DNA of 64,000 nt from Verrucomicrobiaceae bacterium. GTDB taxonomy: Bacteria; Verrucomicrobiota; Verrucomicrobiia; Verrucomicrobiales; Akkermansiaceae. Where the stretch lies: the NCBI GenBank assembly GCA_027486655.1, contig JAIXOR010000058.1, positions 22,061 to 86,060 of the forward strand. Reading direction: 5' to 3'. The notes below the pieces were generated by a model. It ran no database searches and had not been told where the DNA came from. It saw only the letters and a list, made by a program, of their open reading frames with translations. This document shows, in pieces, positions 18,357-26,437 of this stretch (within the stretch, counting starts at the first letter, position 1; every line of letters starts with the position of its first letter). Made by a program: the position numbers and the translations under genes.

Positions 18357-19208
18357 ATGGCGATGGTGCACCCCTATGCTGGCAGATTGGCGGTCCTGAC
18401 GACTCTCCATGGCAAACTGGAGTGGATCGCTCCGGCGATGCTGGCGGCGACGGGAATGAGGATCGAACTCGCCGAATTGGATACGGACCGACTGGGAACC
18501 TTCAGTGGCGAAATCGAGCGGCAGGGAACGGCGATGGAGACGGTCGTGAAAAAGGCGAGGATGGGGATGGAGGCGATGGGCATGTCCTTGGGATTGGCAT
18601 CCGAGGGAAGCATCGGGCCGGACCCGGCTTTTCCGTTTTTCGGTGTGGACCGGGAGTGGGTGGTGCTGGTGGATGACCTGCACGGCATGGTGGTGGCCGA
18701 GCAAGCCGTGTCGCTCGGGGTGCCGGCCGTCCGGGGCGTCTTCGGTCCAGGCGAGCTGGATGCCGAATGGCTGGAGAAGGCGGGTTTTCCGGAGCACGGA
18801 TTGATCGTGAGGCCGGAAGGGCGATTCGGGGCCGGGGTCTTCAAGGGGCTGTGCGATCGGGCTGGTCTTGCGCAAGCGATGGAAGCCGCCGCCGCGGTGT
18901 CTCCAAGCGGGCGAGTGCTTGTGGAGAGCGACCTTCGAGCCCATGTGTCTCCCTCGCGGCAGCGGGTGATTGCGGAAGCGGCCGAGAGATTGGGGGCCCG
19001 GCTGAAGAGGTTTTGTCCTGTTTGTGGTTCGCCGGGATGGGGCGTGGTTTCCTTGCTGACCGGGCTGCCGTGTGCCGCCTGCGGTGTGTGGATACCGCAG
19101 GCGAGGAGGGGGGTGATGGAGGGATGTTGTGCTTGTTTCCATCAGAGGGAAATCCCGGAAGCCCGTGATGCCGCGGATCCGGGGCGCTGCCCGGAATGCA
19201 ATCCCTAG
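18357..19208 (+). CDS. DUF6671-like protein with multiple Cys pairs
   Basis: The product has about 283 residues starting MAMVHPYAGRLAVLTTLHGK, which I associate with the DUF6671 family. The middle part (DDLHGMVVAEQAVSLGVPAV, then SPSGRVLVESDLRAHVSPSR) is a conserved cytoplasmic domain. The C-terminus has four Cys clusters (CPVCGS, CAACGVW, CCACFH, CPEC), probably two zinc ribbons. Function is unknown. It is divergent from mutS with about 120 bases between them. A start six bases downstream (18363) is equally possible. Confidence 0.75.
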   Translation: MAMVHPYAGRLAVLTTLHGKLEWIAPAMLAATGMRIELAELDTDRLGTFSGEIERQGTAMETVVKKARMGMEAMGMSLGLASEGSIGPDPAFPFFGVDREWVVLVDDLHGMVVAEQAVSLGVPAVRGVFGPGELDAEWLEKAGFPEHGLIVRPEGRFGAGVFKGLCDRAGLAQAMEAAAAVSPSGRVLVESDLRAHVSPSRQRVIAEAAERLGARLKRFCPVCGSPGWGVVSLLTGLPCAACGVWIPQARRGVMEGCCACFHQREIPEARDAADPGRCPECNP

Positions 19209-19289
19209 CCGCTGACACCGGTCGGACCGGGCTTTTCTGCAATCCGGCCGCTTCCGCGGAAAATATACGAAAAGAATATCACGAATTGC

Positions 19290-19334
19290 TTGACGTAAAT
19301 CAGTGGGCGTGAAAAACACGAAAAGTTTTTCGCG
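19290..19334 (+). promoter_or_regulatory. Possible promoter/operator before the bicarbonate permease gene
   Basis: This is a locally AT-rich stretch in a GC-rich window. TTGACG at 19290 could serve as a -35 box, but no convincing -10 is at 17 bases. A small palindrome CGAAAAGTTTTTCG follows at about 19319-19332 and could be a protein-binding site. Confidence 0.25.
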
Positions 19335-19394
19335 CATCAAGATTCGCAAATCCATGTCGCCCCCGGATCACCCACAACCCACCACTGCACCTCC

Positions 19395-20372
19395 ATGAAC
19401 ATGCTTGAGCCCCTGATTGCCAGTTTGCTGTCCCCGATGGTCCTCGCCTTTTTGCTGGGCATTACGGCGAGTCTGATCCGCAGCGATCTGAGGATACCGC
19501 CGGAGGCGTATGCGATGATGACGGTGTATCTTTTGTTTGCGATCGGCCTCAAGGGGGGAGCGAAGCTGGAGGGGGTGACCTTGGCCGATTTCTGGAAGCC
19601 GCTGGCAGCCGCCCTGTTCTTGAGTCTGGCGATTCCGGTCTGGAGTTTCGGGTTGTTGAAGAGGTTCTGCGGTCTGGATCATGTCAATGCGGCTGCGGTA
19701 TCGGCGCATTATGGATCGGTATCGGCGGTGACCTTTGGTGAGGCGCTGGCGTTTCTGGGGCTGATCGGAGTCGTGGTGGAGCCGTATATGGCGGCGTTGC
19801 TGGCGGTGATGGAGGTTCCGGCGATCATTCTCGCGATCTTCCTTGTGGGCAGGGCCGGGTTGAAGGCTGCGGGTGGAGGATCGCTTGGCCAGGTGGTGCG
19901 CGAGTTGCTGACCAGCAAATCGATTGTCCTGCTGGTAGGCGGGATGGTGATCGGGATGCTGGCGGGCAAGAAGGGAGCGGAGCAGGTGGGTGCCTTGTTC
20001 GAGGCGCCGTTCCGGGGAGTGCTGACCCTGTTTCTGCTGGAGATCGGGCTGGTGACGGGGCGTTGCCTGGGGGATTTGAGAAAGGCGGGTTGGAGGTTGA
20101 TCGTGTTTGCGACGGCGATGCCGCTGGCTCACGGGCTCCTCGGGGTGTGGTTGGGGGATCTGTGTCAAATGAGTGTGGGTGGAGCGGCGGTGCTCGGAAC
20201 GCTGGCTGCCAGTGCGAGTTACATCGCGGCTCCGGCGGCGGTGAGAGTGGCGCTGCCTGCTGCGAGTCCGGCGATTTATCTCACAGCTTCACTGGCTTTG
20301 ACCTTTCCCTTCAACGTCATCATCGGGATCCCCACCTACTATGCATTCGCGGTTTATCTGGCCCTGCCATGA
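19395..20372 (+). CDS. sbtA: SbtA-type sodium-dependent bicarbonate permease
   Basis: The 325-residue protein is almost wholly hydrophobic, with about ten membrane helices. Segments typical of SbtA (DUF897) are seen: MTVYLLFAIGLKGGAKLE, AHYGSVSAVTFGEAL, EVPAIILAIFLVG, and the ending LTFPFNVIIGIPTYYA. SbtA imports bicarbonate with sodium. The beta-carbonic anhydrase gene follows on the same strand 58 bases later, so the two probably act together. No SbtB (PII-like) regulator is visible beside it. The ATG follows a C-rich stretch (CACCTCC) and has no Shine-Dalgarno sequence. Confidence 0.9.
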   Translation: MNMLEPLIASLLSPMVLAFLLGITASLIRSDLRIPPEAYAMMTVYLLFAIGLKGGAKLEGVTLADFWKPLAAALFLSLAIPVWSFGLLKRFCGLDHVNAAAVSAHYGSVSAVTFGEALAFLGLIGVVVEPYMAALLAVMEVPAIILAIFLVGRAGLKAAGGGSLGQVVRELLTSKSIVLLVGGMVIGMLAGKKGAEQVGALFEAPFRGVLTLFLLEIGLVTGRCLGDLRKAGWRLIVFATAMPLAHGLLGVWLGDLCQMSVGGAAVLGTLAASASYIAAPAAVRVALPAASPAIYLTASLALTFPFNVIIGIPTYYAFAVYLALP

Positions 20373-20430
20373 CCGCGGGATCCCGGATGCGCCGAGTGCA
20401 CGTCCCTCCCTATTCAAGCCCTGAAAACCA

Positions 20431-21174
20431 ATGAAAAACACAATGAATCAAGTCCATCGAATCCACCTCCATGTCATCGCCGCCCTCATGTTTGCCGGAA
20501 CGGGTGTGGCCGTCTGCCAGAGCGCGCCGGATGCGGCTCCGGCGAGCCGTGAGGAACAAGAGACCCGATCGCCTGCGGAAGTGCTGGCGGAATTGATGGC
20601 TGGCAATGCGCGGTTTGTTGCCAACAAGCTGCAGCAAAAGGACTGGCAGGCCCAGGTGCGGGCATCCACGCAAGCGCAGTATCCCAAAGCGGTGATCCTT
20701 TCCTGCCTCGATTCCAGAGTGCCTGTGGAGGTGGTGTTTGATCAGGGCATCGGCGACGTGTTTGTCGCGCGTGTGGCGGGGAACGTCGAGGGCGAGCAGA
20801 CACTCGGCTCGATCGAGTTTGCCACGAAGGTCGCGGGAGCACGTCTGGTGATGGTCCTCGGCCATGAGGCGTGTGGTGCGGTGAAGGGGGCGATTGACGG
20901 TGCCAGGCTGGGTCATCTCACGGGTTTGTTAGATGAGATCAAGCCCGCGGTGGAATGCACGGCATGTGATGGCGAGAGAGTCTCGAAAAACAGCGGCTTT
21001 GTGGATGAGGTGGTGCGCAACAACGTGTTGCGTACCGTGGCGGATATCAGGAAGCGGAGTGAAGTGATCCGAGGGCTGGAGAAGGCCGGGAGGATCCGTC
21101 TGGTGGGTGCCTATTACAGTTTGCATGACGGCAAGGTGACCGTGCTGGACGGAGCCGGTGAATCCGGATCCTGA
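20431..21174 (+). CDS. Exported beta-class carbonic anhydrase
   Basis: The 247-residue protein has an N-terminal signal peptide (HLHVIAALMFAGTGVAVCQS) and a beta-carbonic anhydrase domain. Zinc ligands are Cys92, His145 and Cys148 (LSCLDSRVP and LGHEACGAV), with Asp94 and Arg96 forming the gating dyad. It interconverts carbon dioxide and bicarbonate, here in the periplasm. Cys29 near the end of the hydrophobic stretch (GVAVCQS) might be a lipidation site, but the lipobox is poor. Its position after sbtA suggests it supplies bicarbonate to the permease. Confidence 0.92.
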   Translation: MKNTMNQVHRIHLHVIAALMFAGTGVAVCQSAPDAAPASREEQETRSPAEVLAELMAGNARFVANKLQQKDWQAQVRASTQAQYPKAVILSCLDSRVPVEVVFDQGIGDVFVARVAGNVEGEQTLGSIEFATKVAGARLVMVLGHEACGAVKGAIDGARLGHLTGLLDEIKPAVECTACDGERVSKNSGFVDEVVRNNVLRTVADIRKRSEVIRGLEKAGRIRLVGAYYSLHDGKVTVLDGAGESGS

Positions 21175-21257
21175 AGGCGACGGAGAGGGGCTTTCCGGGA
21201 GGGTCCGTGAAGTCCCTTATGATAGAGAACGCGCTTGCGATGCGTAAACTCCATTCA

Positions 21258-22025
21258 ATGGCTGCGTATTTCGTTTCCCGCAATGGACAGGAGCTTGGAT
21301 CGTTTGAAGCGCCCCAACTTCTTGAAGGGCTCCAGTCCGGTGCATTCCAGCCCACGGACTGGCTGTGGCAGGATGGGATGTCCGATTGGAAAACGCTGGC
21401 GGATGTGTTTCCGCAAGCGGTGAAGCCGTCGCCAGCTCCGGTGCGGGGAGGGGCCCCGGTAAGGGCGGTGGTGCCGCGCGGGGGAGCCCCGGCACCGGCG
21501 GCGGCGCAGCGCGGAGCGAGTCGCCCGAATCCCTATGAGACTCCGGCGGCCACCGCGACGGCGGCTCCTGCGAAGTCCGGTGGGATGGTGCCACAGACCA
21601 CGCTCGCGGAGCTGGCCGGGACCCGTCCCTGGGTGTTGCTGGTCGCGGTGGTGATGTGGATCGGCGCGGGCTTGAGTCTGGTGGGAGTGGGGCTGGTGTT
21701 TTTCGGCGGCATGGCGGCAGCCAACGCGGCGGCGGTTTCTGGAAGTGGCGGTGCCACTGGCGGGGTGATTCTTTCCACGCTGATGATGCTCGTGGCGACC
21801 GGTCTCATCGTCTATCCGACGCTCAAGCTCACCCAGTATGGCATGGGCATCACGAAGCTGCTCAAGACGCGTTCCGTGGCGGATCTGGATGCGGTGCTCA
21901 GCGAGCAACGGCGCTTCTGGAAGTTCTACGGCATCATGATTCTTGGATACATCGTCATGACGCTGATCGCAGTGGCCCTGGCAGTGACGGGCGCGATGAT
22001 GTTGATGCCATCGATGGCCAAGTGA
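21258..22025 (+). CDS. GYF_2-domain membrane protein
   Basis: The 255-residue product is taken from ATG 21258 (MAAYFVSRNGQELGSF), where the GYF_2 domain begins; an upstream ATG at 21207 adds 17 residues. The GYF_2 signature ends WLWQDGMSDWKTLADVF. A Pro/Ala/Gly-rich linker follows (about residues 60-115), then three or four membrane helices (WVLLVAVVMWIGAGLSLVGV and later ones). This plan, an N-terminal GYF_2 plus a membrane domain, is common in Verrucomicrobia and Planctomycetes. The function is unknown; GYF_2 may bind proline-rich peptides. Confidence 0.8.
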   Translation: MAAYFVSRNGQELGSFEAPQLLEGLQSGAFQPTDWLWQDGMSDWKTLADVFPQAVKPSPAPVRGGAPVRAVVPRGGAPAPAAAQRGASRPNPYETPAATATAAPAKSGGMVPQTTLAELAGTRPWVLLVAVVMWIGAGLSLVGVGLVFFGGMAAANAAAVSGSGGATGGVILSTLMMLVATGLIVYPTLKLTQYGMGITKLLKTRSVADLDAVLSEQRRFWKFYGIMILGYIVMTLIAVALAVTGAMMLMPSMAK

Positions 22026-22053
22026 GGAGCCCGGGCGGCGATGGGCGCCCGCC

Positions 22054-22872
22054 CTACTGGCGCATGAAGCTTTCCTCGAACGGAGGCTCGGCAGCAAGCG
22101 TGCGGTCCACGACGAGGACCGGCTGGATCACGCCTTCCTCGAGGGGGAAACGCATGGTTCCGGCCACCTTGACCCAGCCGTTTTCCGGAAACTCGGGCGG
22201 CGTTTTGCCATACTCGAGCACGATGGGAATGGCGCGGCTGTCGGCGGCGCAGCAGGTGATGAAGAGACGGTAGAGACGCTTGCGGGTGCCCTGGGGGTTG
22301 CGGGTTTTCTCCTCGACCCAGCGGCCCTCGGTTTCGACGCGCATGCCATCGATGGCGCCTTGGAGCTCCCGGTCACCGGTGGCGAAGAAGAGTTCCATGA
22401 GGCTGAACTCGTGATAGCCGTCCGGGGTTTTGCGGTGGGTTTTCTCGATCTCCTCGCGGGTGAGCGGGGGCATGGCGGAGGCGAGGAAGGGAGTGGTGAT
22501 ATTGGAGGGAGCATCATACAGCCCCTTTCTGGCCAGTGCGGAGGCGGAGTATTCATCCTTGGTCCAGGCCACGGAGCAAAGGACGGGCATCACCATGATG
22601 AGCAGCGCGCCGATGGGGTGGATATCGCTGGTTTCGTGATCGTGGTGGCCTTCTTCGCCGCCATGGTCGTGCCCGCAATCGGCCGATTGGCCGGCGGTGA
22701 ACAGATTGAAGAGCCCGAGCACGGCGAGTCCTAGCCCGCCGACGAAGGCGATGGGACGGAAGTCCGGGGCGAGGTATTTGTTGATGCGCCCGGTGGCGTG
22801 GAAATAGAGGAGGGTGGCGCTCCAAACGAGCACGGCCAGGGAGAAGAGGATGCGGCGGAGCTCGGGTTTCAT
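22054..22872 (-). CDS. TIGR03943/DUF1980 (YcgQ-like) membrane protein with His-rich loop
   Basis: The 272-residue protein begins MKPELRRILFSLAVLVWSAT, with two or three N-terminal helices. A His/Asp/Glu-rich loop (DCGHDHGGEEGHHDHETSD) sits between helices, and the globular C-terminal domain carries RLFITCCAADSRAIPIVLEY, a family hallmark. The ATG at 22872 overlaps the end of the upstream permease gene by four bases. In Bacillus the homologous ycgR-ycgQ pair belongs to the zinc-uptake regulon, so a role in metal homeostasis is inferred. The open frame continues upstream in antisense permease sequence, which was discarded. Confidence 0.85.
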   Translation of the reverse strand: MKPELRRILFSLAVLVWSATLLYFHATGRINKYLAPDFRPIAFVGGLGLAVLGLFNLFTAGQSADCGHDHGGEEGHHDHETSDIHPIGALLIMVMPVLCSVAWTKDEYSASALARKGLYDAPSNITTPFLASAMPPLTREEIEKTHRKTPDGYHEFSLMELFFATGDRELQGAIDGMRVETEGRWVEEKTRNPQGTRKRLYRLFITCCAADSRAIPIVLEYGKTPPEFPENGWVKVAGTMRFPLEEGVIQPVLVVDRTLAAEPPFEESFMRQ

Positions 22873-23879
22873 TTGGCCGAGAAAATGAGGTTCTGCCAGA
22901 AGATGGTGATGCCGCCGATGGACAGGAAAAGTCCGAGGGCGAGGAAGAGGATGAAGCGTTTCCGCATGACGGTCTGATAGAGGAAGATGAGCTTCACATC
23001 CATCATGGGGCCGAAGGTGAGGAAGGCGAGCTTCGCGCCCCAGGAAAACTTGTCCAAAGTGGCGGCGATGAAGGCGTCCGAGGTGCTGCAAAGGCTGAGG
23101 ACGAAAGCGAGGGCCATGAGGGCCATGGGGGCGCCGACGGTGTTTCCGGCGAGGCCGTCCAACCAGTCCGCTCCGGGAGCGATGCCGGTATTGAAGAGAG
23201 CCGTGATGGAGACACCGATGGCGAAGTAAACGCCGACATCGACGAAGTCCTTCATGGCGGAGCGGAAGGCGGCGACGAGGCGGTTGTCTCCGTGGGCGTG
23301 CGGATGGGCATGATCGTGGCCGCAGCAGCCCTCATGGTCGTGGGAGTGATCGTGCCCGCAAGCCTCGTGGTGCTTGTGGGATGCGGATGCGGCGGGACCG
23401 GGCTCCGGTTCACGGAGGGAGTCCACGAGTTTCGCCTTGAGCACGGCGGCGAGCGGAAGGCGTGAGACGATGAGTCCGACGCCGACGGCGATGAGGAAGC
23501 CGAGCATCATGCGCGAGCTTGTCATCATCGCGGCGTTCTGCCCTTGGAAGGCTTTCCAGGTGCTCAGGGCGGTGATCGGGTTTACGATGGGTGCCGCGAG
23601 CATGTAGGTGATGGCGCAGGAAACGGGGAGGCCTTTCTTCACCAAGCGGCGGATCACCGGGACGACGGCGCATTCACAAACCGGGAAGACCGCGCCGAGC
23701 AGGCCCGCAGCGAGCACGGCGAGGTTCCTGTTGCGAGGCAGGAAGCGGTCCATGGTGCCGGCGGGCAGGTAGATGTCGATGAATCCGCTGATGAGCGTGC
23801 CGAGCAAAATGAAGGGCGCCCCTTCGAAAAGGATGCTCAGAAAGGCGAGCGCGAAGTCCTGCTGGGAGTCGGGCGACAT
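22869..23879 (-). CDS. Permease of the DUF318/YcgR (ArsP-like) family with His-rich loop
   Basis: The 336-residue protein has about eight membrane helices. The conserved segment GAVFPVCECAVVPVIRRL is the DUF318 signature. Helices follow at YMLAAPIVNPITALSTW and GAPMALMALAFVLSLCSTSDAF. A central cytoplasmic or periplasmic loop is very rich in His, Cys and Asp (HKHHEACGHDHSHDHEGC and more), likely binding zinc or a similar metal. It forms a two-gene unit with the TIGR03943 protein. Family members transport metal(loid)s or organoarsenicals; the substrate here is not known. Confidence 0.87.
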   Translation of the reverse strand: MSPDSQQDFALAFLSILFEGAPFILLGTLISGFIDIYLPAGTMDRFLPRNRNLAVLAAGLLGAVFPVCECAVVPVIRRLVKKGLPVSCAITYMLAAPIVNPITALSTWKAFQGQNAAMMTSSRMMLGFLIAVGVGLIVSRLPLAAVLKAKLVDSLREPEPGPAASASHKHHEACGHDHSHDHEGCCGHDHAHPHAHGDNRLVAAFRSAMKDFVDVGVYFAIGVSITALFNTGIAPGADWLDGLAGNTVGAPMALMALAFVLSLCSTSDAFIAATLDKFSWGAKLAFLTFGPMMDVKLIFLYQTVMRKRFILFLALGLFLSIGGITIFWQNLIFSAK

Positions 23880-24040
23880 CGGCGCTGAGGAAAGCCCGCT
23901 GGAGCGGTGGTGTCAATGGGGGGGATGCCGGGGCATCGTGCGGACTGGACAGCGGGCGGGTTCGCGGATGAGAAAGACCAGGCATGGCGGTTCCCGAATC
24001 CGGAAGCCTTCAGCAACGGCCTTCATTGAGCAATCATCCC

Positions 24041-24721
24041 ATGAATTTCGACCGTCTGGCACGCTGGTATCCGTGGATGGAAAGAGGGGCCGCGGGTGGA
24101 TTGATGCAGCGTTGCAGGATCGCGTTTCTCGATCGCATTTCGCCCCCACGGCGGGTTCTGTTGGCCGGGGAGGGACCGGGGAGATTCCTTGCGGAACTGA
24201 CGCGGCGTTTTCCGGAAGCGAGCGTGACGGTGGTGGATTCGAGCGAGCGGATGCTGGATCTGGCGAAAAGGAATTTGGGACGGAAGCGGGTGGGGAGAGT
24301 GGAGTTCGTGCATGCCGATGTGCTGGAGTGGGAGGTGCCGAAGGGTGAGTTTGATTTGATCGTGACGCACTTCTTCCTCGATGGCTTCCGGCCGGAGTCG
24401 CTGGGCGCGTGTGTGACCCGGCTCGCGACGACGGCCGCACCGGAGGCGGACTGGTTGATGGCGGATTTCCAGATCGCGGAGCAGGGGCTGGCGCGGATTC
24501 GTGGCCGCGCGATTGTCTGGTTGTTGTACCGGTTTTTCCGGATCACGTGTCGGCTGGATGCCGATCGGCTGACGGATCCTTCGCAGTTCTTGAATGCGGC
24601 GGGTTTTGAATTGCGGGAACGTAGGGACTTTGATGGCAGGTTGCTCAAGAGTGAGTGGTGGCGGAGCACGAAGCGGCGACACCCCGACGATCCGGCTTGG
24701 CAAGCGGGCTGGCGAAAGTGA
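24041..24721 (+). CDS. Class I SAM-dependent methyltransferase
   Basis: The 226-residue product starts MNFDRLARWYPWMERG, a common opening of small methyltransferases. Motif I is degenerate but visible in RVLLAGEGPGRFLAEL, followed by SVTVVDSSERMLDLAKRN (acidic motif II) and FDLIVTHFFLDGF (motif IV). The C-terminal half has WLMADFQIAE and a helix-rich cap. The substrate is unknown. The next gene begins 13 bases after its stop, so they are probably co-transcribed. Confidence 0.85.
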   Translation: MNFDRLARWYPWMERGAAGGLMQRCRIAFLDRISPPRRVLLAGEGPGRFLAELTRRFPEASVTVVDSSERMLDLAKRNLGRKRVGRVEFVHADVLEWEVPKGEFDLIVTHFFLDGFRPESLGACVTRLATTAAPEADWLMADFQIAEQGLARIRGRAIVWLLYRFFRITCRLDADRLTDPSQFLNAAGFELRERRDFDGRLLKSEWWRSTKRRHPDDPAWQAGWRK

Positions 24722-24734
24722 AGTTGGGCGCGCG

Positions 24735-26015
24735 ATGGGACTGAGTCTTTCGGATTTGCGAGGCAGGCTGCCCGAGGGTGGCTTGTTCGGAGGAGGTGCG
24801 TGGAGGTGGTCGCCGGAGCCCTTCCCTCTCAGCAAGGCCGAGGCCCGGAAAATGATGTCGCTGGGGCATCCTCTTGCGAAGTTCCAGCAGGCCTGCGACA
24901 CGCTTTACCGGCGCAGTGCCGCAGGAAAACTCCCGGGTTGGTTGGCGGAACTGCTCGACGAGGGCAAACCGGAGTGGCTGGCGCGGATGCAGCGGGATCC
25001 TGCGACCGCGGATCAGTTTCCGCGAGTGATCCGGCCGGATCTGATCCTGACGGAGGATGGATTCGCGATGAGCGAGCTGGACAGCGTGCCGGGCGGCATC
25101 GGTGTGGCGGCGTGGCTGGCGACGGTCTATTCCGAGGCGGGCTACGAGGTGCTGGGAGGGCCGGATGGGATGGTCGAGGGCTTTCGGTCCCTGCTCCCGG
25201 AGGGTGGGGCGATTCTGGTTTCCGAGGAATCCGCGGACTACCGCCCGGAAATGGAGTGGCTGGTGTCCCGGCTCGGCGAAGCGTGGCAGGTGGAATCCGC
25301 CGAGGAATACGAACCGGACGGGCGGGCGATTTACCGGTTTTTCGAGCTATTCGATTGGGAGTCGATCCCTACGGCGAGGAAACTGGCGGAGCTTTCCGCA
25401 GCCGGTGCCGCCGGGGTGACGCCGCCTTTCAAACCGCATCTGGAGGACAAGCTTTGGCTGGCCTTGTTGTGGTCTCCAGCCTTGCGCCGGGTCTGGGAAG
25501 GTTCCCTGCGCGGCAGTCATTTGGAGCGTCTTCGCGAGCTGGTGCCCTTTGGCTGGGTGTTGGATCCCGAGCCATTGCCGCCGCATGCCTCGCTGCCGCG
25601 CTTGGACGCTCATTCGTGGGAGGATGTTGCGGGTTTCTCCCAAAAGGAGCGCAAACTGGTGCTCAAGGTGAGTGGATTCCATGAGACGGCCTGGGGCTCC
25701 CGCGGTGTCTTCATCGGTCACGACCTGCCGGGCAGCGAGTGGGCGGAGCGGCTGCGCCACGCACTGGAGCAATCCTCCGAGCAACCCTGGATCCTCCAGG
25801 AATTCCGCGAAGGCCGGCTGGTCGAGCACCCGGTGTTCCGCGAGGACGGCTCGGTGGAAATGCTGCGCGGCCGGGTGCGTCTCTGCCCGTATTTCTTCAC
25901 GGATCCGGCCGGGGAGACCCGCTTTGCCGGTTGCCTGGCCACGCTGGTGCCGGCGGACAAGAAAAAGATCCACGGCATGAGCGACGGGGTGCTTGTGCCC
26001 TGCGTGGTGGCGTGA
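24735..26015 (+). CDS. Uncharacterised protein, possibly circularly permuted ATP-grasp-like
   Basis: The 426-residue protein begins MGLSLSDLRGRLPEGGLF. There is no signal peptide. Features that suggest an ATP-grasp-like fold are FAMSELDSVPGGIGVAAWL (acidic/Gly segment), HLEDKLWLALLW, KLVLKVSGFHETAWGSRGVF (Lys-bearing strand with Gly turn), and PWILQEFREGRLVEHPVF. The family assignment is tentative, from pattern only. It follows the methyltransferase gene by 13 bases, so the two may act on the same molecule. The frame is open upstream to 24594 inside the methyltransferase gene, but the start at 24735 is the sensible one. Confidence 0.6.
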   Translation: MGLSLSDLRGRLPEGGLFGGGAWRWSPEPFPLSKAEARKMMSLGHPLAKFQQACDTLYRRSAAGKLPGWLAELLDEGKPEWLARMQRDPATADQFPRVIRPDLILTEDGFAMSELDSVPGGIGVAAWLATVYSEAGYEVLGGPDGMVEGFRSLLPEGGAILVSEESADYRPEMEWLVSRLGEAWQVESAEEYEPDGRAIYRFFELFDWESIPTARKLAELSAAGAAGVTPPFKPHLEDKLWLALLWSPALRRVWEGSLRGSHLERLRELVPFGWVLDPEPLPPHASLPRLDAHSWEDVAGFSQKERKLVLKVSGFHETAWGSRGVFIGHDLPGSEWAERLRHALEQSSEQPWILQEFREGRLVEHPVFREDGSVEMLRGRVRLCPYFFTDPAGETRFAGCLATLVPADKKKIHGMSDGVLVPCVVA

Positions 26016-26029
26016 TGCCACTGGAAATG

Positions 26030-26055
26030 AAAAGGCCCGGTGTCTCCACCGGGCC
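26030..26055 (-). terminator. Rho-independent terminator of rpmB
   Basis: A nine-base stem (26034-26042 with 26047-26055, GGCCCGGTG/CACCGGGCC) has a four-base loop. On the minus strand it is followed by TTTT. It sits between rpmB (minus) and the convergent gene ending at 26015. Confidence 0.75.
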
Positions 26056-26092
26056 CGACGTCATGAAACCTCGACGTTGAAAAGGGATTGGA

Positions 26093-26356
26093 TCAGACCA
26101 GACCGGCCTTCTTGAGCGTCTGGTAAGCGCCGTTCTTGTTCATGGTCTTGAGAGCGCGGCAGCTCAGCTTCATGCGGATGAACTGGCCGAACTCCGGGAC
26201 CCAGATGCGCTTGGTCTGAAGATTGGGCGAGATGGTGCGCTTCACGACTTTGGTCACGTGGCGACCGATACCGCCCTTTTTCTTGGCCAAACCGGAACGG
26301 TGGATTCTGCCGCCGGAGCGGACGCGGGTTCCTCGAATAGTGCAGATACGGGCCAT
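26093..26356 (-). CDS. rpmB: 50S ribosomal protein L28
   Basis: The 87-residue protein has the L28 pattern: MARICTIRGTRVRSGGRIHR at the start, then KRTISPNLQTKRIW and RMKLSCRALKTMNKNG. The length is normal for bacteria. It appears as a single-gene unit ending in a clear terminator; rpmG is not adjacent. The ATG is preceded by CACC with no Shine-Dalgarno sequence. Confidence 0.95.
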   Translation of the reverse strand: MARICTIRGTRVRSGGRIHRSGLAKKKGGIGRHVTKVVKRTISPNLQTKRIWVPEFGQFIRMKLSCRALKTMNKNGAYQTLKKAGLV

Positions 26357-26437
26357 GGTGAAAATTTCTGGGGTTGCGGGGCGCGAAGAATGGCCACGTG
26401 GGCCGACCCGTCAAGACGAATCCTGCCCGATTCCGGA

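Noticed and set aside
19219..19231. Possible terminator (CCGGTCGGACCGG followed by GCTTTTC) after the DUF6671-like gene
   Set aside because: The palindrome leaves no loop, so the usable stem is only about four bases; too weak to call.
18237..19355. 373-codon N-terminal extension of MutS
   Set aside because: No similarity to MutS, Arg/His/Pro-rich, and antisense to the DUF6671-like gene. The MutS family start at 18236 is clear.
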